Shown in pieces: positions 8,330 to 17,261 of a stretch of DNA of 64,000 nt. Each line of letters begins with the position of its first letter. Position 1 is the stretch's first letter. A program made the translations under genes and the position numbers. Below the pieces are notes generated by a model. The model was not told where the DNA came from. It searched no databases and was given only the letters and a program-made list of their open reading frames with translations. The DNA comes from Natronococcus roseus (GTDB taxonomy: Archaea > Halobacteriota > Halobacteria > Halobacteriales > Natrialbaceae): NCBI RefSeq assembly GCF_043677095.1, contig NZ_JBHLJR010000008.1, forward strand, positions 62,001 to 126,000. Direction: 5' to 3'.

Positions 8330-9709
8330 ATGACCGTCACAATCGTCGGGTCTCAACTCGGCGACGAAGGCAAGGGTGGGGTCGTCGACCTCTACGGCGA
8401 CGCCGCCGACGTCGTCGCCCGCTACCAGGGAGGCGACAACGCAGGCCACACCGTCGTTCACGGCGGCGAGAAGTACAAGCTGTCGCTCGTTCCCTCCGGC
8501 GCTGTCCGGGGGAAAGTCGGCGTGCTGGGCAACGGCTGCGTCGTCAACCCACGGACGCTGTTCGACGAAATCGAGACGCTCCGGGAGAAAGGCCTCGATC
8601 CCGATGTTCGGGTCGCAGAACGCGCCCACGTCATCCTGCCGTTCCACCGCGTCCTCGACGGTATCGAGGAGGACGTCAAGAGCGAGGACGATCAGGAAGT
8701 CGGCACGACCGGTCGCGGCATCGGCCCGACCTACGAGGACAAAGCCGGCCGCCGCGGCGTCCGCGTCGGCGACCTGCTCGACCCCGACGTGCTCCGGGCC
8801 CGACTCGAGTACGTCGTGCCACAGAAGCGCGCGCTCGTCGAGGACGTCTACGGCGCCGACGTCTCGGCCCTCGAGAACCCGGACGCGTTCGACGTCGACG
8901 CGCTCTTCGAGGAGTTCCGCGAGATCGGCCAGCGCCTCGCCGAGGGGAACATGACAGTCAACGCGAGCGCGTTCCTCACGGACGCGATGGCCGACGGCGA
9001 GACCGTCATGTTCGAGGGCGCACAGGGGACCGTCATCGACATCGACCACGGGAACTACCCCTACGTCACGTCCTCGAATCCGACCGCGGGCGGCGCAGCA
9101 GTCGGCACGGGCCTTAGCCCCAACGTCATCGCAGACGGTGAGATCATCGGCATCGTCAAGGCCTACCTCACGCGCGTCGGGAGCGGCCCGCTGCCGACCG
9201 AACTCGGCGGCGTCGTCGGTGACACGCCCGACTACGACGAACAGGGCGACGGCGAGAACGAGGAGCTTGCAACGTACATCCGCGAGGAGGGCGGCGAGTA
9301 CGGGACCGTTACCGGTCGCCCGCGCCGCGTCGGCTGGCTCGATATGCCCATGTTGCGCCACTCCGCGCGCGTCAACGGCTTCACCGGCCTCGCGATCAAC
9401 CACATCGACGTGCTCGCCGGCCTCGAGGAGGTAAAGGTCGGCCACAGCTACGAACTCGACGGCGAGGAGCTGCTCGCGATGCCGCCGACGACCGAGGAGT
9501 GGGGTCGCTGCGAGGCGAACCTGCGCTCGTTCGACGGCTGGGACGACGTCGACTGGAGCGCGGTCGCCGACGAGGGGTACGAGGCGATCCCCGAGAACGC
9601 CCGCAGCTACCTCGAGTACGTCGCCGACGAGCTCGAAGCCGATATCTACGCGGTCGGCGTCGGCCCCGGCCGCGAGGAGACCGTCGTCGTCGAGAACCCC
9701 TACGAGTAG
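8330..9709 (+). CDS. purA: adenylosuccinate synthetase
   Basis: 459 residues; catalyses IMP + Asp + GTP to adenylosuccinate, the first committed step to AMP. The N-terminal loop GSQLGDEGKGG holds the catalytic Asp, and GGDNAGHTVV holds the catalytic His. The IMP-binding segments EVGTTGRGIGPTYEDKAGRRGVRVGDL and FEGAQGTVIDIDHGNYPYVTSSNPTAGG are intact, as is the late Arg loop VTGRPRRVGWLD. The length is slightly above the bacterial ~430 because of acidic insertions (about 295-310, DYDEQGDGENEEL). Monocistronic. Confidence 0.95.
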   Translation: MTVTIVGSQLGDEGKGGVVDLYGDAADVVARYQGGDNAGHTVVHGGEKYKLSLVPSGAVRGKVGVLGNGCVVNPRTLFDEIETLREKGLDPDVRVAERAHVILPFHRVLDGIEEDVKSEDDQEVGTTGRGIGPTYEDKAGRRGVRVGDLLDPDVLRARLEYVVPQKRALVEDVYGADVSALENPDAFDVDALFEEFREIGQRLAEGNMTVNASAFLTDAMADGETVMFEGAQGTVIDIDHGNYPYVTSSNPTAGGAAVGTGLSPNVIADGEIIGIVKAYLTRVGSGPLPTELGGVVGDTPDYDEQGDGENEELATYIREEGGEYGTVTGRPRRVGWLDMPMLRHSARVNGFTGLAINHIDVLAGLEEVKVGHSYELDGEELLAMPPTTEEWGRCEANLRSFDGWDDVDWSAVADEGYEAIPENARSYLEYVADELEADIYAVGVGPGREETVVVENPYE

Positions 9710-9812
9710 GGCAGTTTGGCGTCTCGGTTCGACGGGCGTCGCGCTCGAGGGAATCCGGCCGTCATCGAGGCGTTCCCGAAGCCTTTTGCTGTATGCGTTC
9801 GCCTGTCGTAGT

Positions 9813-10007
9813 ATGAAGGAGTCGCTGCTGGAGATCCTCTGCTGCCCGCTCGACAAGCACGAACTGGAGCTCGAAGACGCCGAATACGAAGGCGACGAGG
9901 TCATCGACGGAACCCTCGTCTGTACCGAGTGCGGCGAGCGATACCCCGTCGAGGACGGGATCCCGAACCTGCTGCCGCCGGACATGCGCGACAAATCCCC
10001 CGCCTGA
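9813..10007 (+). CDS. Trm112-like methyltransferase activator
   Basis: 64 residues. A single zinc-ribbon-like domain starts KESLLEILCCPLDKHELEL and contains LVCTECGERYPVEDGIPNLLPPDM, i.e. a CP-x(n)-C-x2-C arrangement and the conserved YPV-x-DGIPNLLP motif of Trm112/UPF0434. In archaea Trm112 binds and stabilises several SAM methyltransferases (Trm9-, Mtq2- and Trm11-type). A Trm9-like candidate partner lies at 2810-3469. I chose the ATG at 9813, the first Met of the conserved domain. Confidence 0.85.
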   Translation: MKESLLEILCCPLDKHELELEDAEYEGDEVIDGTLVCTECGERYPVEDGIPNLLPPDMRDKSPA

Positions 10008-10022
10008 ACGCATCTCTGAACC

Positions 10023-10640
10023 GTGTTCACCCCAGCGGTCACCGTCCACGTCAACCGCGACTCGTCCGAGCGACTCGAGGCAGCGACCGCCACGTTCGAG
10101 ACCGCCGAGTCGTTCACCCTGCTTCTCGAGGGCCACGACTCCCCGACCCACGTCCACTGCCGGCTCGACGACGAGCTCGCCCGCGTCGCCTCGATCCCCC
10201 AGTCGAACTACTACGTCGAGGCCGACGCGCGAACCCCGGTTCCGATCGAGGTGGAAGCGGGCGGACTCGAGGACCCGGTTCAGGGATACCTCGAGGTCTC
10301 GACGGGATACGGCGCCGAATCGGCCGCGATCGCCGTCACCGTCGAACCCGGACCCGATCGGGTCGAGGTCGACGAGTCCCTCGCGAAACCACAGCGGTCC
10401 CCGACCGCCCAGTCGTCCGATCCGGCAGAACCGCTGTTCGGCGACCTCGGCCTGCCCGGCGACGTCGGGCCGGCAGCCCTGGCCGCACTCGCGCTCGGCG
10501 CCGTTGTCGTCGCGCTCGCCGTTGGGCTCGCCGTCGCCACGATAGCCGGCGGGACGGCCGCCGTCGCCGTCTTCGCCATCGTCGCAGTCACCGTCGTCGC
10601 CGCGGTCGGGTTGCGATTCCGACCCTCTGGTAGTCGTTGA
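10023..10640 (+). CDS. haloarchaeal membrane protein with C-terminal TM pair (DUF7524-like)
   Basis: 205 residues from a GTG 15 bases after the Trm112 stop, so probably cotranscribed. Residues 1-120 are a beta-rich domain resembling an Ig-like fold (FTPAVTVHVNRDSSERLEAA, VHCRLDDELARVASI, VPIEVEAGG). A Pro/Ser linker follows. The C-terminus has two hydrophobic segments (about 150-175 and 178-198) separated by GTA. Likely a membrane-anchored protein; orientation and role are unknown. Confidence 0.65.
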   Translation: MFTPAVTVHVNRDSSERLEAATATFETAESFTLLLEGHDSPTHVHCRLDDELARVASIPQSNYYVEADARTPVPIEVEAGGLEDPVQGYLEVSTGYGAESAAIAVTVEPGPDRVEVDESLAKPQRSPTAQSSDPAEPLFGDLGLPGDVGPAALAALALGAVVVALAVGLAVATIAGGTAAVAVFAIVAVTVVAAVGLRFRPSGSR

Positions 10641-10668
10641 ACGGGAGTACACTGAGCTTCAACGACTA

Positions 10669-11808
10669 CTACCGTTTTTGTTCCCGCTTCGTCGCCTCGA
10701 GCCCGCCGTCCTCGTCGAAGCGCTTTGCTCGGAGGTACCGCGCCCGGTAGCGGTTCGCCCCGTCGTTGACGTCCGCTTCCCGGATCTCGTCGGTCCGGCC
10801 GTCCGCGACCGCGTCGATGAGCTCGGCGAGCTGGTTGAGTTCGCTCGTCGTCAGCTCGAGTTCGTACGTGCGCTCGTCTTCCGACTCGAGGATCGCCCAC
10901 TTTCGTGCGGCCGCGACGACGAGCGAACAGGGTTCTCGACAGGGGAACGGACCGTCGCCGCCCTCGGGTTCGAGCTCGTCGCCCTCCTCGTACTCCCACT
11001 CCCGGCGGCGGAGACACTGCGAGTCGACGCAGCAGGCCTCGGCCATCCAGTCGACGGCCTCGCGGGGTAGCTCGTCGATCACGTCGTAGATTCCCGTCTG
11101 GCGCTCGGCGGTCTCGGTCCAGTGATCAACGTCGAGCTCGCCGCGTCGCTCGCGGTGCCAGTTGGCGATCGTCGCCGGATAGAAGAAGTCGACTGCTTCG
11201 ACGAGCGCTCGGCCCGACAGCTCGGGGAAGACCCAGCCCGACCGCAGCGTCGGCGCGGTCTTCAGCGGGCGGTAGCGCCCCTCTCCGTCGTACGTCGAGA
11301 GCTCGCGGGCGTCGCGGGGGTCCTCGCGGCGCTCGAGGTCCTCGCGGGCGCGGTCGGCATCATCGACGTGGCGGAGTTCGTATCGCCGTTCGCCTCCACT
11401 CCCGTCGACTAGCTCGACGGCGATCCGGAGCTGTCCCCACTCTCGAACGATTCCGTCCTCGAGGGCGTCGTAGCGCGCCGATACGTCGAGTGGCTCGTCC
11501 TCGAGCGTTCGGTCCTCGGTCGTCGCGTCGGTCAGGGGGGCTCGCTCGCACCACTGGAGGAAGGCCCGTCGGGCCGTTCCCTCGCCGCCGATCGCGTCCC
11601 AGTAGCGCCAGTTCGAGACGAGCGCCGGAACCGACTCGAGGGCGTCCTCGAGTTCCCCTTTCTCGAGGCCGGTTTCGCGAGTATCGGGCGTCTCGAGGGT
11701 ATACGTCTCGTCGTCGGCTTGCTCGAGAACGAGGCCGTCGAGGGCGACTCCCTCGTCGTCGTCGGCGGCGGCGAGCAGGGACTCGAGGTCGGTTGTCGGG
11801 TCCGCCAC
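10669..11808 (-). CDS. DR2241-family protein with 4Fe-4S-type cysteine cluster
   Basis: 379 residues from a GTG two bases after the cbiX stop (cbiX is upstream on this strand). The N-terminal and middle parts are acidic globular domains (WRYWDAIGGEGTARRAFLQWCERAPL). The C-terminal third contains MAEACCVDSQCLRRREWEYE and GPFPCREPCSLVVAAARKWA, a C-C-x4-C...C-x3-C cluster typical of the DR2241 iron-sulfur domain. In haloarchaea this gene usually sits beside cbiX, which suggests a role near cobalamin/sirohaem synthesis or its redox handling; that role is inferred from neighbourhood only. Confidence 0.8.
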   Translation of the reverse strand: MADPTTDLESLLAAADDDEGVALDGLVLEQADDETYTLETPDTRETGLEKGELEDALESVPALVSNWRYWDAIGGEGTARRAFLQWCERAPLTDATTEDRTLEDEPLDVSARYDALEDGIVREWGQLRIAVELVDGSGGERRYELRHVDDADRAREDLERREDPRDARELSTYDGEGRYRPLKTAPTLRSGWVFPELSGRALVEAVDFFYPATIANWHRERRGELDVDHWTETAERQTGIYDVIDELPREAVDWMAEACCVDSQCLRRREWEYEEGDELEPEGGDGPFPCREPCSLVVAAARKWAILESEDERTYELELTTSELNQLAELIDAVADGRTDEIREADVNDGANRYRARYLRAKRFDEDGGLEATKREQKR

Positions 11809-11810
11809 GC

Positions 11811-12713
11811 TCAGTTCCCCGCCTTCGGCTCCGGCCCGTCGGTCGCCGCGTCGTTGCTTCCGGCCGTCATCGCGCGAACGCGCTTGACGGCGTCGCCCAG
11901 CTCCGCGCCGGCGTCGGCCGCCCGCTCGAGGAGGACGTCGGCCATCAGCCCCTCGGTGCCGACGGCACCGGCGTACCAGATCCGGTGGCCGTCGACCTCC
12001 GTCGGCACGTCCCACCCCAGGCGGTAGTCCTCGGTCAGCCCCATGTCCTCGGGGATGTCCTCCTGGGTATGGTAGCCGTCGGCGACGAACAGCGGGACGA
12101 CGACGATATCGTCGCTTTCGAAGAAGTCGGTGACGTCGTCGACCTCCGGCTCCTCGTCCATGAACAGCGCCTTCACCTCGTCGAAGCGCTCGCGCTCTCG
12201 GATTCGATCGGTGTGGTACTCGATGGCCTTCGCCGAGTTCTCGTTTCGCTCGGTGCCGTGGCCGACGACCGCCAGGCCGACACCGTCGCCGACGTCGGGG
12301 TCGTCGGTGACGCTCTCGGCGCGCTGGACGATCACGTCGGTCATCGCGTCGTGGGTACCGACGGGACCGCAGTAGTGGACCGTCTTCCCGACGTCGGTCG
12401 CCTCGAGTGTCACCTGCGAGGCCTCGGTCCCGTCGGAGTCCCACTTCTCGGGGTCCCAGTCCTCGAGGCGAAGCTCGCGGGGGATCACCTGCTCGGTGAA
12501 GTAGCCCTCGCTGATAAACAGCGGGACGACGAACACCTCGTCGGACTCGAGGGTGCGGATCACGTCCCGAAAGTGCGGTTCCTCCTTCCAGAACGCCTCG
12601 CGGACCTCGTCGAACGCCCCCGTCTCGCGGACGGTGTCGGCGTGGGCGTAGGTCGGGTCCGAAGCGTCCGGATTCAGGTGCGACCCGTGTGCCGCGACGA
12701 CCAGCGCTTGCAT
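11811..12713 (-). CDS. cbiX: sirohydrochlorin cobaltochelatase, two-domain CbiX
   Basis: 300 residues. Inserts Co2+ into sirohydrochlorin early in the anaerobic B12 pathway. Two tandem CbiX domains are visible: VVAAHGSHLNPDASDPTYAHADTV...EVFVVPLFISEGYFTEQVIP (about 4-110) and VVGHGTERNENSAKAIEYHTDRI...DIVVVPLFVADGYHTQEDIP (about 140-245). Each has the metal-binding HG-S/T loop and the PLF-x-x-GY motif. The single-chain double domain is the long (CbiX-L) form. It forms an operon with the DR2241-type gene downstream. Confidence 0.92.
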   Translation of the reverse strand: MQALVVAAHGSHLNPDASDPTYAHADTVRETGAFDEVREAFWKEEPHFRDVIRTLESDEVFVVPLFISEGYFTEQVIPRELRLEDWDPEKWDSDGTEASQVTLEATDVGKTVHYCGPVGTHDAMTDVIVQRAESVTDDPDVGDGVGLAVVGHGTERNENSAKAIEYHTDRIRERERFDEVKALFMDEEPEVDDVTDFFESDDIVVVPLFVADGYHTQEDIPEDMGLTEDYRLGWDVPTEVDGHRIWYAGAVGTEGLMADVLLERAADAGAELGDAVKRVRAMTAGSNDAATDGPEPKAGN

Positions 12714-12823
12714 ACGCGGCCGTTAGGAGGGGTGCCGTTTATGGACTTCGCTGGGGGCGCGTGTCGCCGACGTTCCCGACGACGCGAGCGACGGGCCGTC
12801 GACCGCGAGCCGCCAGCGGTCGG

Positions 12824-13171
12824 CTACTGGATCGAGAGCTCGGTGCGTGCCTCGCAGCTCCCCTCCTGGGCGCGCAGCTCCGCGACGGCGGTGTACTCGC
12901 CGGAGCGTGGCTCCTCCCACTCGGCCTCGTAGGTCGCGGTCTCGTCGGGAGCGATCCGCTCGGAGCTGATCATCTGGGCGAACATCCGCCCGTCGGTGTA
13001 CCGCCACACCTCCCGTCCCTCGTCCTCGACGACGAACTCGGCCTTGCAGGCGTCGGAGAACCGAAGCTCGACGGGGTCGGTGCCCGCGTTCGTCACGGCG
13101 AACTCGAACCGAACCGCCTCGGCTCCCCCGTTCGACGATACGTCCGCCTCGAGTCGTCCCTCGAGTGCCAT
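12824..13171 (-). CDS. BsuPI-domain protein (putative proteinase-inhibitor fold)
   Basis: 115 residues. One beta-sandwich domain with the order VRFEFAVTNAGTDPVELRFSDACKAEFVVED, WRYTDGRMFAQMISSERIAPDETATYEAEWEEP and GEYTAVAELRAQ, matching the BsuPI family. No signal peptide is visible, so it is predicted cytosolic. Proteinase inhibition has been shown only for the Bacillus founder; here the role is unknown. One Cys in the first half and one near the C-terminus could pair. Confidence 0.75.
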   Translation of the reverse strand: MALEGRLEADVSSNGGAEAVRFEFAVTNAGTDPVELRFSDACKAEFVVEDEGREVWRYTDGRMFAQMISSERIAPDETATYEAEWEEPRSGEYTAVAELRAQEGSCEARTELSIQ

Positions 13172-13271
13172 ACGCGGACCTGTGCCGGCCCGCCGTATAG
13201 TTCTTCAGCTGGCATCGATCGCCCGCGGTGGCGAACGGAACGCATACGAACTGTCAGGGACGACCTTCCGT

Positions 13272-13871
13272 ATGGATCCGTTCCGGAACACGGGCCAGCC
13301 CGACTGGGACTGGTGGGGGAAGCTCTGGCCGACGCCGGCGGCGACGCTTCGTGAACTCGGGATCGACCGCGGGACGAGCCTCGCCGAGGTCGGTTCGGGC
13401 GACGGCTACTTCGCGCTGCCGGCCGCCCGGATCGTCGAGCCCGCGCCGGTGTACGCCGTCGACCTCGAGGCCGACCTGCTCGCGGCCCTCGACGAGGTCG
13501 CTTCCGCGCAGGACATCGAGAACGTGCACACGATCCGCGGTGACGCTCGCGACTTGGACGAACTCCTCCCCGAGCCGGTCGAGACGGTGCTCTTGGCGAA
13601 CGCCTTCCACGGCGTCGGCGACTACGACCGGCTGCTCGAGGCCGTCGCGAACTCGCTTCGGCCGGGCGGCTCGTTCGTCGTGGTCAACTGGGCCGATCGT
13701 CCGCGCGAGGAGACGACCCTCGGGGGCGAACCCCGCGGTCCGCCGACCGAGCTCCGCGTCGGCCCCGACGAGACTCGTAACGTGGTCCTCGAACACGGCG
13801 GGTTCGCCGTCGACCGCGCGCTCGAGCTGCCGCCGTATCACTACGGGCTGGTCTTCGAGCGCGAACGATAG
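13272..13871 (+). CDS. class I SAM-dependent methyltransferase
   Basis: 199 residues from the ATG at 13272 (MDPFRNTGQPDWDWWGKLWPTP). Motif I is SLAEVGSGDGYFALPAA (about 39-55), motif II VYAVDLEADLL, motif III/post-I NVHTIRGDARDLDELL, motif IV VETVLLANAFHGVGDY, and the later SLRPGGSFVVVNW is typical of the UbiE/Coq5-like clan. The substrate cannot be told; the N-terminal Trp-rich DWDWWGKLWPTP is distinctive. It may be cotranscribed with the DUF2797 gene 50 bases downstream. Confidence 0.8.
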   Translation: MDPFRNTGQPDWDWWGKLWPTPAATLRELGIDRGTSLAEVGSGDGYFALPAARIVEPAPVYAVDLEADLLAALDEVASAQDIENVHTIRGDARDLDELLPEPVETVLLANAFHGVGDYDRLLEAVANSLRPGGSFVVVNWADRPREETTLGGEPRGPPTELRVGPDETRNVVLEHGGFAVDRALELPPYHYGLVFERER

Positions 13872-13921
13872 TTCCAGGTTGGAGCAGTACGCCTATCCGC
13901 GCCCGCCACGAACGCCACCGC

Positions 13922-14674
13922 GTGCAACTCGTGGGCTACGAACCGAGCGGACGCGGGTCGGCGCTGCTGGTGAGCGACGGCGGAAGCGTCGAGTCCATCC
14001 CGCTCGAGCCCGGCGAGACCCTCTCGTACGCCCTCGGCTCGCGGCGCTGTGCCGGGACGATCGACGACGGCGAACACGTTTCCTGCGACCGCTCGAGGGC
14101 GCCCTACTGCGAGTACCACTCGAGCACGTGGGTCTGTGCCCGCTGTACGGGGAGCTGTCTCAAGCCGGAGATGGACTGCTATCAGGAACACGCCGTCTAC
14201 GTTGCCGCCTTCGCCCCGGACACGTTCAAGGTCGGCGTCACCAAGTCCCGGCGCCTCGAGACCCGCCTCCGCGAGCAGGGCGCCGATCGGACGGCCCACG
14301 TCCACACGGTCTCGAACGGCCGGATTGCCCGCGAGCTCGAGGCCGAGATCGCCGACTGGCTGGTCGATCGCGTCAGAACGGGCTCGAAGGTCGCCTCGCT
14401 AGCCGATACCGTCGACGAGTCCGCCTGGGAAGCCGTCCTCGCGGAGTTCGACGTCATCGACCGGTTCGACCTCGAGTACGGGTTCGCACTCGAGAACCGG
14501 CCCGTTCGGGAGACGATCGCTTCGGGAACGGTCCGGGGGGTGAAGGGGCGGCTGCTGGTCCTCGAGACCGGCGGGACGACCTACGCCGTCGACATGCGCG
14601 ACCTCGTGGGCTACGAGATCGAAGAGGGAGCGACCAGCCGGAACCTCCAGTCGTCGCTCGGCTCGTTCGGCTGA
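13922..14674 (+). CDS. DUF2797 family protein (GIY-YIG-like)
   Basis: 250 residues from a GTG. The N-terminus is a beta domain; about 45-85 there is a cysteine-rich region (RRCAGTIDDGEHVSCDRSRAPYCEYHSSTWVCARCTGSCL) that should bind zinc. Next comes HAVYVAAFAPDTFKVGVTKSRRLETRLREQGADRTAHV, whose Y-x-A-x-F...K-V-G-V-T arrangement resembles the GIY-YIG nuclease core, followed by helices. The family is widespread and its activity is uncharacterised. Nuclease function is a guess from the core motif. Confidence 0.75.
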   Translation: MQLVGYEPSGRGSALLVSDGGSVESIPLEPGETLSYALGSRRCAGTIDDGEHVSCDRSRAPYCEYHSSTWVCARCTGSCLKPEMDCYQEHAVYVAAFAPDTFKVGVTKSRRLETRLREQGADRTAHVHTVSNGRIARELEAEIADWLVDRVRTGSKVASLADTVDESAWEAVLAEFDVIDRFDLEYGFALENRPVRETIASGTVRGVKGRLLVLETGGTTYAVDMRDLVGYEIEEGATSRNLQSSLGSFG

Positions 14675-14728
14675 TCGGGTCCAATAGGCGCGCCTCTTCG
14701 GCAAACTGTTTCGGCACCTCGAGGTCGA

Positions 14729-15361
14729 TCAGTACTCCAGTTTCGCGTCGCCGGTCTCGCCCCAGCGCTCGAGGCGGGCGTCCTCGACGCCGTAGTCGAT
14801 GTCGTAGGGCGTTCGCTCGCTCCATCCCTCGCCAGTTAGGTGGGTCACGACGTCCGCGGCCGCCTCGCCGTAGCGGTCGCCCCGGTGGAAATGCGAGACG
14901 GTGAGGTCGAGCACGTCGAGGTGGGCGTGGATCGCGGCCCGGTCGTCGTCGACGCGCCAGACGTGGACGTGGTCCCACTCGTCGCCCAGCCGCGGCCGTC
15001 GGTAGGAGGCGTCCGGCGGAACGAGTTTCGCCGCCTCGGGGTCCCACGCCTTCGCGGTCGCGTCGGGGAGCGCGGGCGTCCACTCGAGGTTGTCGAGTCC
15101 CGTGAAGCCGTCCTCGACGGCCTCGAACGCGGGCTTCGAGCCGTCGGCGCGGGCGTGAACGTTGATCGGGAGTGCTGGCTGCCACTCGCCGTCGTCGTCC
15201 GGCTTGTACAGACACAGCGGGTAGTCGTCCTCGCCGTCGCGGTCGGCGTCGACGACGGCGTCGGTCGGCTGCGCGCTCGCGCTCGCACTCGCGACGGTGC
15301 CGACGGCGACCGCGCTTCCGATCCCCGCGATCGTCTGTCGTCTGGTGGGGTTTCGATCCAC
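14729..15361 (-). CDS. Tat-exported protein of unknown function
   Basis: 210 residues. Twin-arginine signal PTRRQTIAGIGSAVAVGTVASASASA, cleavage expected near residue 32. The mature domain has GEDDYPLCLYKPDDDGEWQPALPINVHARADG and the His-rich segments DEWDHVHVWRVDDDRAAIHAHLDVLDLTVSHFHRGD, five to six His that could bind a metal. No family recognised. Monocistronic. Confidence 0.65.
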   Translation of the reverse strand: MDRNPTRRQTIAGIGSAVAVGTVASASASAQPTDAVVDADRDGEDDYPLCLYKPDDDGEWQPALPINVHARADGSKPAFEAVEDGFTGLDNLEWTPALPDATAKAWDPEAAKLVPPDASYRRPRLGDEWDHVHVWRVDDDRAAIHAHLDVLDLTVSHFHRGDRYGEAAADVVTHLTGEGWSERTPYDIDYGVEDARLERWGETGDAKLEY

Positions 15362-15501
15362 GGGCGGTCACTGACTCCTCGGATCGGGGGTATCAGTCTC
15401 GAGATCGACGTTCGGTTGCACGCCGACCCCTTCGACGACGATCGGCGGAAGCGTTTGGCTTGAGTGTTCGTGGTCCCCACCTCGAGGACGCCGTGTCCCG
15501 T

Positions 15502-15840
15502 TCAGGGCCCGATTCCGCCGAGGGGAACCTCGGTTTCGCAGTTGGGACAGGCTGCGTGTTCATCGCTCCCGGTGTAGGTCCAGGTCGTGTCGCAGTCCTG
15601 GCAGGTCAGCTCGACGCCGTCGCGGGACTCCGGACGGCGTCCTTCGGGGTCGGACCGCGCGTTCCGAAACCGCGAGAGGGCGGTCGCGGCGTCGTCCAAC
15701 TCGTCGTCCGCGATCGGGAGACGGCGATCGTCGCCCTCGAGAACGAACCAGTAGTCGGCCGATTCGTCGTCCGCCGCGTCGACGATCGCGTACCGGCCCT
15801 CGCTGACGATCGGATCCCGATCGGCGCTGGAGTCGTCCAT
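15502..15840 (-). CDS. small zinc-ribbon protein
   Basis: 112 residues. The N-terminal two thirds are an acidic domain (GRYAIVDAADDESADYWFVLEGDDRRLPIADDELDDAATALSRFR abbreviated here as its three blocks). The C-terminus is a zinc ribbon, LTCQDCDTTWTYTGS and HAACPNCETEVP (C-x2-C...C-x2-C). Likely a nucleic-acid- or protein-binding adaptor; unknown role. Confidence 0.65.
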   Translation of the reverse strand: MDDSSADRDPIVSEGRYAIVDAADDESADYWFVLEGDDRRLPIADDELDDAATALSRFRNARSDPEGRRPESRDGVELTCQDCDTTWTYTGSDEHAACPNCETEVPLGGIGP

Positions 15841-15979
15841 AGGTAGCGATCGTAGCACGGGTCGCGGGTTCGGTCTTGTGCATGCACCAGCCGAGCGCGC
15901 GCTCGCGTAGCGCCGGATAAACGCGTCGGCGATCGGTAACATGGTAATCCTTTTCCGCTGCGCTACGGAATCCGAAGGC

Positions 15980-16342
15980 ATGGCTGACGAAAACGAACCT
16001 AACGACGCTGGCGACGAGGGCGAGGAGAAGTCGTTCCGAGAGCGAGTCGAGGAGATCCGCGAGAAGCGCGCCGAGGAAGGCGAAGGCGAGGGCGAGCCTC
16101 CCGAGAGCCCGTTCGGCGGCGGCGGTGGCGGCCCCGGCGGCATGGGCGGTGGCGGCGGCAATCCGTTCGCCCAGATGATGGGCGGCATGATGGGCGGCGG
16201 CCCCGGCGGCGGTCCGGGCGGCCCCGGCGGCCAGGACGAGGGTAACGAGGAACTCGTCCGCGAGGTCCGACAGCTCCGCGACGAGATGCGCGACCAGACC
16301 CGCGCGCTCAAGCGCATCGCCGACGCGCTCGAGGACCAGTAA
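15980..16342 (+). CDS. glycine/methionine-rich haloarchaeal protein with C-terminal coiled coil
   Basis: 120 residues from the ATG at 15980 (MADENEPNDAGDEGEE). A charged helix (FRERVEEIREKRAEEGE) is followed by a Gly-rich, Met-containing segment (about 45-84, GGGGGGPGGMGGGGG and QMMGGMMGGG). A C-terminal helix follows (NEELVREVRQLRDEMRDQTRALKRIADAL) that should form a coiled coil. The Gly-rich repeats resemble the flexible tail of chaperone-type proteins but there is no other similarity. Conserved in haloarchaea, function unknown. Confidence 0.65.
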   Translation: MADENEPNDAGDEGEEKSFRERVEEIREKRAEEGEGEGEPPESPFGGGGGGPGGMGGGGGNPFAQMMGGMMGGGPGGGPGGPGGQDEGNEELVREVRQLRDEMRDQTRALKRIADALEDQ

Positions 16343-16424
16343 CGACCCGTCTTTTCGGTGTTTTTCGTTCCCGTAGCGACGCGGCCGGCTCCCGTCTCGA
16401 GCGAAACCGAATCCGCTCGAACCC

Positions 16425-17261
16425 TCAGCGCAGTCGGGAGAGCGGGTTTCCGACGTCGAACCGCTCGGTGACCGACCACCGACCGACGAGGAGGCCCGCG
16501 AGTTCCACGCAGACGTACGCGAGGACGATTCCTGCGACGACGTCGATCGCCCAGTGGATCCCCAGATACATCGTCGAGATCGCGACGCTGATCGCGAGCG
16601 GAACCGCGACGATAGCCCACCGCGGGTAGACCTCCCGGGTCTGGTAGGCCAGGATGCCGACGGTGGCGGCAAGCGAGGTGTGCAGCGAGGGGAAGACGTT
16701 GGTGTTGCGGTTGACCTGTCTGGTGAGGTGCTGGTAGCGCGGATAGGTGTCGTACATCAGTGCCTCGACGAGTTCGGGCATCATATTTCGTGGTCCGTAG
16801 GCAATAACGAGCGTGTAGAGTACCAGACCGAGCACGTAGTTGAGCGTGTAGGCGGTCAGCAGCTCCCGCAGCGGTCGCGTGTTCGACAGCGCGAAGTAGG
16901 CGACCACGGGGAAGACCAGCAGGAAGACGTAGCCGTAGATGTAGACGAACGAGAAGAACGCCGTCAGCGCCGACGTCTCGAAGGACTGCAGCCAGAGAAT
17001 GAACTGACCCTCGATGTCGTAGATCGCCCACGTGAGGTTCCAGCCGAACATCCAGGAGAGATCGGGAACGACCTGCCTGGCGACGCTGTTGGCGAGAAGG
17101 ACGACGGCGAGGACGACCGTGATCGGCGTGGCCGCTCGGAGTCGAGACGCCCACTCGCGGCGCGTGTCCCGGAGCCGGTAGCGACCGACGATAACGGCGA
17201 TCCCCGCGAGCGTCAGCAGGGTGACGACGACGGCCAGCTGGAGCAACACCTGAACCAACAT
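16425..17261 (-). CDS. PAP2-superfamily membrane protein, Aur1-like (copy 1)
   Basis: 278 residues, about six transmembrane helices. The catalytic blocks of the phosphatidic-acid-phosphatase superfamily are present: NVFPSLHTSLAATVG and STMYLGIHWAIDVVAG, i.e. P-S-x-H and H-x3-D. The spacing and the conserved YGPRNMMPEL and LNYVLGLVLY segments fit the inositol-phosphotransferase (Aur1/Ipt1) branch, which transfers phospho-headgroups between membrane lipids. Its ATG overlaps the stop of the upstream lipoprotein gene by one base (TAATG), so the two are translationally coupled. A close paralogue lies at 19064-19927. Headgroup-lipid chemistry is inference. Confidence 0.8.
   Translation of the reverse strand: MLVQVLLQLAVVVTLLTLAGIAVIVGRYRLRDTRREWASRLRAATPITVVLAVVLLANSVARQVVPDLSWMFGWNLTWAIYDIEGQFILWLQSFETSALTAFFSFVYIYGYVFLLVFPVVAYFALSNTRPLRELLTAYTLNYVLGLVLYTLVIAYGPRNMMPELVEALMYDTYPRYQHLTRQVNRNTNVFPSLHTSLAATVGILAYQTREVYPRWAIVAVPLAISVAISTMYLGIHWAIDVVAGIVLAYVCVELAGLLVGRWSVTERFDVGNPLSRLR

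Noticed and set aside
10023..10640. Reading of the membrane gene from an internal ATG
   Set aside because: No in-frame ATG precedes the first conserved strand; the GTG at 10023 keeps tight spacing to the Trm112 gene.
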